From NCBI RefSeq assembly GCF_008370685.1, contig NZ_VTZU01000054.1, positions 1 through 47,127 on the forward strand: DNA of 47,127 nt, given 5' to 3'. The translations under genes were made by a program, and so were the position numbers. Below the pieces are notes generated by a model. That model saw nothing but the letters and a program-made list of their open reading frames with translations, had not been told where the DNA came from and ran no database searches. Position 1 is the stretch's first letter, and each line of letters begins with the position of its first letter. Of the stretch, positions 41,352 to 47,127 are shown one piece after another. The DNA is from Aquimarina sp. RZ0 (GTDB lineage: Bacteria > Bacteroidota > Bacteroidia > Flavobacteriales > Flavobacteriaceae).

Positions 41352-44300
41352 ATGTATTTAATTTTTGATACCGAAACTACGGGATTACCTAAGCGTTGGG
41401 ATGCACCTATTAGTGATACTGACAACTGGCCAAGATGTATCCAGATAGCATGGCAATTACATGATGAAATGGGTAATTGCATAGAACATCAGGATTATCT
41501 GGTAAAACCAGAAGGGTTTAATATTCCTTATGATGCAGAAAAAATTCATGGCATTTCTACGGAGCTGGCAGCACAAGATGGAATTAGCCTTGCTGAAGTC
41601 TTAGAGAAATTCAATATCGCTTTATCCAAAACCAAATTTGTTGTTGGACAAAATGTTGGCTTTGATGTTAATATTATGGGAGCCGAGTTCTATCGACTCG
41701 ATGTTCAAAACAAACTACAAGAATTACCTGTTTTAGATACATGTACAGAAACGACAGCTAGTTTATGTCAAATTCCTGGTGGTCGTGGAGGTAAATTCAA
41801 ACTCCCTACCCTAACAGAACTTCACGAGTATCTTTTTGGGACTGCATTTGGAGAAGCACATAATGCAACTGCCGATGTAGAGGCCACAACCCGATGTTTT
41901 CTTGAATTGATTCGTAAACAGATATTTACTCAGGAAGAGCTTGATGTAGAAGCTAATTATTTCCAAAATTTTAAAGAGGTTAACCAACAACCTATACAAC
42001 TAATAGGTTTAAAACACATCAATCTCAAAAAAGCTTCTCAAAAAATTCTGGAAGCACTGAACAAACAAGAAGGAGCTGATTTATCACAACAGGAAATCAA
42101 TAAAAATATTGCAGCGCTGGATGCTGTCAACTTTGCTCATTTACATAATCACACGCAATTTTCAGTCTTACAATCCACAACCAGTATCCCTGATCTTGTA
42201 AAAGTTGCCGCAAAGCACAAAATGACTGCAGTCGCAATGACAGACCATGCCAATATGATGGGAGCTTTTCATTTTGTATCTGCTGTTACCAATCACAATA
42301 AAAGTGTAAAGGCCACCAATGAAGAAGCAATCCAAAATGGCGAAGAACCTACCGAAGTAGAAATAAAACCAATAGTAGGGTGCGAATTTTTTGTTTGTGA
42401 AAATCATACTGACAAATCCAGAAAAGATAATGGATATCAAATCGTATTAATTGCTAAAAACAAAAACGGATATCATAATCTGGCAAAAATGTCCTCAATT
42501 GGATTTGTAGATGGCTTTTACTACCTACCCAGAATCGACAAAGAAATTATTAAACAATATAAAGAAGATATTATAGTACTTACTGGAAATCTATATGGAG
42601 AAGTCCCCAGCAAAGTATTAAACGTTGGAGAAAAACAAGCCGAAGAGGCTTTATTATGGTGGCATCAGGAATTTGGAGATGATTTATATATAGAAATAAT
42701 GCGCCATAATCAGGAAGATGAAAACCGGGTAAATCAGGTACTAATAAACTTTTCAAAAAAACATGGCATAAAAACTATTGCCTCCAATAACACCTATTAT
42801 TGTGAAAAAGAAGATGCAAATGCTCACGATATTTTATTATGTGTAAAAGATGGGGAAAAACAGGCTACACCAATAGGCAGAGGCAGAGGATATCGATACG
42901 GTCTGCCTAATCAGGAATATTATTTCAAATCTTCTGAAGAGATGAAAATCTTATTCAAAGATCTTCCGGAGGCAATTATAAACATACAAGAAGTTGTTGA
43001 TAAAATAGAACCTTTTGTACTTGCCAGAGACGTATTGTTACCTGCTTTTGATATCCCAGAACAATTCCAATCAGAAGAAGATGCTATTGACGGAGGTAAA
43101 CGAGGCGAGAATGCGTATCTGAGGCACATTACCTACGAAGGAGCAAAAATTCGCTATACAGAAATTACTCCGGAAATTGACGAACGATTAGATTTTGAAT
43201 TAAAGGTAATTGAAAAAACAGGGTATCCGGGATATTTCTTAATTGTTGAAGATTTTATTCGTGCTGCCAGGGATATGGGAGTCTCTGTAGGACCAGGTCG
43301 AGGTTCTGCAGCTGGTTCTGCTGTTGCATATTGCTTATGGATAACCAATCTGGATCCAATTAAATACGATTTACTTTTTGAGAGATTTTTAAATCCTGAC
43401 CGTGTCAGTATGCCCGATATTGATATTGATTTTGATGATGAAGGTCGAAGCCGGGTGATGGACTATGTAATCGAGAAATATGGAGCCAATCAGGTAGCAC
43501 AAATCATTACGTATGGAACAATGGCCGCAAAATCATCCATACGAGATACTGCCAGAGTATTAGACCTCCCTCTAAGTGATGCTGATAGAATTGCCAAACT
43601 TATTCCTAACATGTCTAAGCTTGGAAAAATCTTTGGAGCGGATGAAGCTACTTTGAAGAAAAAATTTAGAAGTGATGAATTAGAAAAAGTAAATGAACTA
43701 TTAAATATTGCCGAAGGTAGTGATCTAGAAGCCGAGACACTAAATCAGGCCAGAATCTTAGAAGGTTCTGTGAGAAACACAGGAATACATGCCTGTGGTG
43801 TCATCATCACTCCGGATGACATTACCAAGTTTGTACCCGTTGCACTAGCCAAGGATTCTGATATGTACTGTACACAATTTGATAACTCAGTTGTAGAAAG
43901 TGCAGGCTTATTAAAAATGGATTTCCTGGGGTTAAAGACATTAACTTTAATTAAGGACACTGTTAAGATTGTAAAAGCAAAACATGACGTAGAGCTCGAT
44001 CCCGAAAACTTCCCGCTAGATGATGATGAAACCTACGCGTTGTTCCAACGTGGAGAAACGGTAGGTGTGTTCCAATATGAATCCCCCGGGATGCAAAAAT
44101 ATATGAAGGAATTAAAACCTACTGTTTTTGCAGACCTTATTGCCATGAATGCGCTATACAGACCCGGCCCATTAGAGTACATCCCTAGTTTTATTAATCG
44201 AAAACATGGGACAGAAGAAATTAACTATGATCTTGAGGCCTGTGAAGAATACCTAAAGGAAACCTATGGAATTACGGTATATCAGGAGCAAGTAATGCTC

Positions 44301-45740
44301 CTGTCTCAAAAGCTAGCAGATTTCACCAAGGGTGAAGCAGATGTACTTCGTAAAGCGATGGGTAAAAAGCAGAAAGCAGTTTTGGATAAAATGAAACCCA
44401 AATTCATCTCTCAGGCTTCTGCAAAAGGACATGCTGAAGATAAATTAGAAAAAATATGGAAAGACTGGGAAGCTTTTGCAGCTTATGCCTTTAATAAATC
44501 ACATTCTACCTGCTATGCCTGGATTGCCTATCAAACAGCATATCTAAAAGCACATTATCCGGCAGAATACATGGCGGCAGTACTTTCTAATAATATGAAT
44601 GACATCAAGCAAGTTACCTTCTTCATGGAAGAATGTAAACGAATGAAGCTAGAAGTATTAGGCCCAGATGTTAATGAATCATACAGAAAATTCTCTGTAA
44701 ATAAAAATGGTGCCGTCCGTTTTGGGATGGGTGCGATCAAAGGTGTGGGTACTGGAGCTGTTGCCACTATTGTGGATAACAGAAAAGAAGATGGCCCATA
44801 CAAATCAATTTTTGATATGGCAAAACGTATTGATCTGAGAGCCGCCAATAAAAAAGCTTTTGAGAGTTTGGCACTTGCCGGTGGTTTCGATTCTTTTACA
44901 GAAACTCATAGAGGTCAGTATTTCCACAAAGAGGGAGATGACGGAATTACTTTTTTAGAGAAAGCCATGAAATATGGAGCTAAATATCAGGAGAACGAAA
45001 ACTCCTCGCAAGTAAGTTTGTTTGGTGAGGCTAGCGACGTTCAGATTCCCGAACCCATAGTTCCGCCTTGTGAAGAATGGGGAACTATGGAAAAACTGGC
45101 AAGAGAGAAAGAAGTGGTAGGGATTTATTTATCAGGACATCCTCTGGATGATTTTAAATATGAAATGAAATATTTTTGTAATGGAACACTTCTTAATTTT
45201 GCAGACCTGGACAATAATTTGAATCGTGAGATCTCATTTGGAGGTGTTATTACATCAGTAGAACATAGAACTTCTAAAAATGGAAAAGGATGGGCTACCT
45301 TTATAGTAGAAGATTATAATACTGCACACGAATTCAGAGTTTTTGGAGAAGATTACCTAAAACACAGACCTTTTTTAGTACAGAGCACTTTTGTGTATGC
45401 CAAGGCATTTATTAAAGAAGGCTGGGTAAATAGAGATACCGGTAAGAAAGGAGATCCCAGAATACAATTTAACAGTTTCCAACTTCTGCATGATGTTATG
45501 GAAACCTACGCGAGAAAACTCACTATTCAACTGGATATTAATGATCTTTCTGATAGTAGAATAGATACCTTAAAAGAATTACTAACAGAGCACTCTGGAA
45601 ATCACACATTAAATTTTGTGATATTCGAAATGGCAGAAAAATTAAAATTACATATGCCCAGTAGAAAACAGAAAGTTAATATTTCTCAAGAACTCCTAAA
45701 AGCGTTAGAAAATGATGCAGTGTATTACAAACTTAATTAA
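41352..45740 (+). CDS. dnaE: DNA polymerase III alpha with N-terminal proofreading exonuclease
   Basis: 1462 residues. Residues 1-190: DnaQ-type 3'-5' exonuclease (YLIFDTETTG at 2-11, VGQNVGFDVNIM, HNATADVEATT). PHP domain from about 263 (HLHNHTQFSVLQ, MTDHANMMGAFHF). Polymerase core with GPGRGSAAGSAVAYCLWITNLDPI and the catalytic PDIDIDFDD (about 686), then tau/OB region (about 1295: SFGGVITSVEHR). Replicative DnaE1 with fused exonuclease is the normal arrangement in Bacteroidetes. Transcribed alone. Confidence 0.97.
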   Translation: MYLIFDTETTGLPKRWDAPISDTDNWPRCIQIAWQLHDEMGNCIEHQDYLVKPEGFNIPYDAEKIHGISTELAAQDGISLAEVLEKFNIALSKTKFVVGQNVGFDVNIMGAEFYRLDVQNKLQELPVLDTCTETTASLCQIPGGRGGKFKLPTLTELHEYLFGTAFGEAHNATADVEATTRCFLELIRKQIFTQEELDVEANYFQNFKEVNQQPIQLIGLKHINLKKASQKILEALNKQEGADLSQQEINKNIAALDAVNFAHLHNHTQFSVLQSTTSIPDLVKVAAKHKMTAVAMTDHANMMGAFHFVSAVTNHNKSVKATNEEAIQNGEEPTEVEIKPIVGCEFFVCENHTDKSRKDNGYQIVLIAKNKNGYHNLAKMSSIGFVDGFYYLPRIDKEIIKQYKEDIIVLTGNLYGEVPSKVLNVGEKQAEEALLWWHQEFGDDLYIEIMRHNQEDENRVNQVLINFSKKHGIKTIASNNTYYCEKEDANAHDILLCVKDGEKQATPIGRGRGYRYGLPNQEYYFKSSEEMKILFKDLPEAIINIQEVVDKIEPFVLARDVLLPAFDIPEQFQSEEDAIDGGKRGENAYLRHITYEGAKIRYTEITPEIDERLDFELKVIEKTGYPGYFLIVEDFIRAARDMGVSVGPGRGSAAGSAVAYCLWITNLDPIKYDLLFERFLNPDRVSMPDIDIDFDDEGRSRVMDYVIEKYGANQVAQIITYGTMAAKSSIRDTARVLDLPLSDADRIAKLIPNMSKLGKIFGADEATLKKKFRSDELEKVNELLNIAEGSDLEAETLNQARILEGSVRNTGIHACGVIITPDDITKFVPVALAKDSDMYCTQFDNSVVESAGLLKMDFLGLKTLTLIKDTVKIVKAKHDVELDPENFPLDDDETYALFQRGETVGVFQYESPGMQKYMKELKPTVFADLIAMNALYRPGPLEYIPSFINRKHGTEEINYDLEACEEYLKETYGITVYQEQVMLLSQKLADFTKGEADVLRKAMGKKQKAVLDKMKPKFISQASAKGHAEDKLEKIWKDWEAFAAYAFNKSHSTCYAWIAYQTAYLKAHYPAEYMAAVLSNNMNDIKQVTFFMEECKRMKLEVLGPDVNESYRKFSVNKNGAVRFGMGAIKGVGTGAVATIVDNRKEDGPYKSIFDMAKRIDLRAANKKAFESLALAGGFDSFTETHRGQYFHKEGDDGITFLEKAMKYGAKYQENENSSQVSLFGEASDVQIPEPIVPPCEEWGTMEKLAREKEVVGIYLSGHPLDDFKYEMKYFCNGTLLNFADLDNNLNREISFGGVITSVEHRTSKNGKGWATFIVEDYNTAHEFRVFGEDYLKHRPFLVQSTFVYAKAFIKEGWVNRDTGKKGDPRIQFNSFQLLHDVMETYARKLTIQLDINDLSDSRIDTLKELLTEHSGNHTLNFVIFEMAEKLKLHMPSRKQKVNISQELLKALENDAVYYKLN

Positions 45741-45764
45741 CTCTTAAAAAAAATAAGTAAACTA

Positions 45765-45852
45765 CCTCGGGGCAAGCCCACGAGGCATTTATTAGAAAAA
45801 AATAGTTCGATTTCGAGAGAAGCCTCGGAGCATTTAAATCTCGATTATCGAG
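45765..45852. repeat. GC-rich double-hairpin (REP-like) sequence
   Basis: CCTCG...CGAGG with an inner GGGC/GCCC (45765-45785), then a second partial unit with GCCTCGGAGC (about 45822-45831) and CTCGATTATCGAG (45840-45852). Stands out from the AT-rich surroundings, recalling intergenic palindromic repeats of flavobacteria. Confidence 0.5.
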
Positions 45853-45880
45853 CAAAGAACACTTCTAAAACTTTTATCTT

Positions 45881-46042
45881 ATACGATTTGTGATTAAAAA
45901 ATTCGTATAAATTCATTGAATTATTTTTTCTTTATGCAAGGCAAAAAAATCAAGCATAGCTATAGCTACGGTTTATTTTTTAAACGAAGTAGAAAGGAAA
46001 AAGAAACGATGAATATGCGAAATTTTTAGTTATAAATCGTAT
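45881..46042 (-). repeat. R1 palindromic 162-bp element, copy 6
   Basis: Complete consensus copy between convergent dnaE and methyltransferase genes; same orientation as copy 7, 1125 bp away. Confidence 0.95.
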
Positions 46043-46097
46043 TAGTTAAGTAGTTTATCTTTTTTTAGAGCACAATAATATTTCTCCTTGTTCCTCA

Positions 46098-46928
46098 TCA
46101 GTTATCTTTTCTCTGTACTGCAATCATCATATGCGGGCTAAAGGATAAGAGGTTACTGTCATTCTCTGTTACCTCTATAAGTTCTAGTAATGTTTTTCGC
46201 CCGTTATCATTCCACATATTAGTAAAATAATCTTTATCCAACCAAACCATTCCTTCTACTGCATATATATTAATATGGATTAAATCTTGATCTGTAAACT
46301 CTTTTTTTAGTTCTTCAGGTTTATGGTAATATGCTTCTGCCAAAAGCCAGGGAAACTCCTGCGGTGGATTGTGGATTCCGGTTATAAGTTCTTCTTTACA
46401 CATTTCAAAAAATGGTTTTTTATGAATGAGTCCATTTAAAAGACCTACCAGAGTTGATGCTGTATAATTAATTGCAAAACCCAAAATAATTCCGCCATTC
46501 TTAAGAACACGCTTCGCTTCTTTTATAGTTTTGTCTCTATCCTCTTTTTTCTGAAGATGATACAGCGGTCCGTGAAGAATTATTAAATCTGCAAAATTAT
46601 CCGGGAACTCCAGTTTTCGAGATTCACCCAAGTAAACAGAAAACGTATTATTCAGTTTAGCAGCTCTCTTTTGAGCTATTTTTATATGTTTAGAAACTGG
46701 TTCTACCAAATGTACCTCGTGCCCTTTTTCAGCCAACCACTCAGAATACTTACCAGTTCCTCCTCCAACATCAATTATTTTTGAACATGAAAAAGGAATA
46801 TATTTCTCTATGAGTGTTTTAATTCTTTCAAATTCAAACACACCCATTCCTTGATCAAGCCTGGTTTCTTCTGATGCATTACTATAAAACAATTCTATAT
46901 CTTTACTTATTAATTGTTTATTATTCAT
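46098..46928 (-). CDS. Class I SAM-dependent methyltransferase
   Basis: 276 residues. SAM motif I KIIDVGGGTGKYSEWLAEKG (about 50-69), then HLVEPVSKHIKIA, and LIILHGPLYHL; later VLKNGGIILGFAIN. Type of UbiE/Methyltransf_11/25 with unknown substrate; the C-terminal WLLAEAYYHKPEELKKEF is not assignable. The gene is bracketed by R1 copies 6 and 7 in the same orientation, giving a potential deletable unit. Confidence 0.85.
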   Translation of the reverse strand: MNNKQLISKDIELFYSNASEETRLDQGMGVFEFERIKTLIEKYIPFSCSKIIDVGGGTGKYSEWLAEKGHEVHLVEPVSKHIKIAQKRAAKLNNTFSVYLGESRKLEFPDNFADLIILHGPLYHLQKKEDRDKTIKEAKRVLKNGGIILGFAINYTASTLVGLLNGLIHKKPFFEMCKEELITGIHNPPQEFPWLLAEAYYHKPEELKKEFTDQDLIHINIYAVEGMVWLDKDYFTNMWNDNGRKTLLELIEVTENDSNLLSFSPHMMIAVQRKDN

Positions 46929-47005
46929 TTTTAATATTTAATTTATTATCGATTATTACATTTTGAAATGCTGAATTCATTTGCATGTGATGAATTAACT
47001 GACTT

Positions 47006-47127
47006 ATACGATTTGTGATTAAAAAATTCGTATAAATTCATTGAATTATTTTTTCTTTATGCAAGGCAAAAAAATCAAGCATAGCTATAGCTACGGTTTA
47101 TTTTTTAAACGAAGTAGAAAGGAAAAA
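47006..47127 (-). repeat. R1 palindromic element, copy 7 (cut by window end)
   Basis: The first 122 bp (ATACGATTTGTGATTAAAAA onward) match consensus; the remaining 40 bp lie beyond the window. Confidence 0.9.

Larger units (their letters stand above)
45741..46097. other. Convergent intergenic region with GC-rich repeat and R1 copy 6
   Basis: Holds the GC-rich palindromic stretch 45765-45852 and R1 copy 6 (45881-46042). No ORF. Confidence 0.5.

Noticed and set aside
421..47127. R1 copies as a CRISPR array or tRNA-like genes
   Set aside because: Copies are kilobases apart with no spacer regularity, no cas genes, and the fold is one long hairpin, not a cloverleaf.

Overview
The window looks like a chromosomal segment of a marine Bacteroidetes, most likely family Flavobacteriaceae (an Aquimarina-type genome would fit, but I cannot prove the genus). 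Reasons: very AT-rich DNA; several -7 boxes of the Bacteroidetes form TAnnTTTG; almost no Shine-Dalgarno sequences; a FecI/FecR pair; DnaE fused to an N-terminal proofreading exonuclease; a mevalonate-pathway gene block; many SPII lipoproteins and outer-membrane barrels.

Layout. 1-1260: 5' end of an IS256-family transposase followed by nested short palindromic repeats. 1261-4269: a DUF547 protein and a glycosyltransferase (+), facing an orphan FecR/FecI pair (-). 5379-11528 (-): DUF547 protein, outer-membrane barrel, GH113-like lipoprotein, small lipoprotein and two tandem 421-residue POTRA/D15 proteins. 11852-14799 (+): FAD/NAD oxidoreductase and a membrane polyferredoxin. 15611-16531: metzincin lipoprotein. 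16757-21621 (+): tightly coupled glycan operon (MORN protein, polyprenyl-P-hexose synthase, cellulose-synthase-like GT2, GT-C transferase, alpha/beta hydrolase). 21611-28424 (-): PP2C phosphatase, rRNA pseudouridine synthase, nitrilase, then UbiA prenyltransferase, mevalonate kinase and diphosphomevalonate decarboxylase. 28523-29578 (+): TspO and TetR. 29813-32262 (-): DUF1697, HI0933-type flavoprotein, GDPD. 32322-33049: a broken gene. 33119-36917: acyl-CoA dehydrogenase, small secreted protein with a sigma-54-like promoter, trmN6-rimM-rpsP. 37277-39899: two lipoproteins. 40158-46928: MarR-GNAT fusion, dnaE, methyltransferase.

The most striking content is not a gene. A 162-bp imperfect palindrome, here called R1, occurs seven times (six complete, one cut by the window end), nearly identical in sequence and in both orientations, with ends ATACGATTT/AAATCGTAT. 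It carries no ORF. One copy splits an outer-membrane-protein gene that also has a frameshift in its signal peptide; another sits inside a second palindromic family (R2) that shares R1's central core. A third family (R3) has perfect 17-bp inverted ends. Together they look like a layered set of non-autonomous, hairpin-forming elements, mostly located at gene 3' ends.

Most housekeeping genes (rpsP, rimM, dnaE, mevalonate genes) are assigned firmly from motifs. Several lipoproteins and barrels have no assignable function. All family names come from recognising motifs by eye, without database searches.
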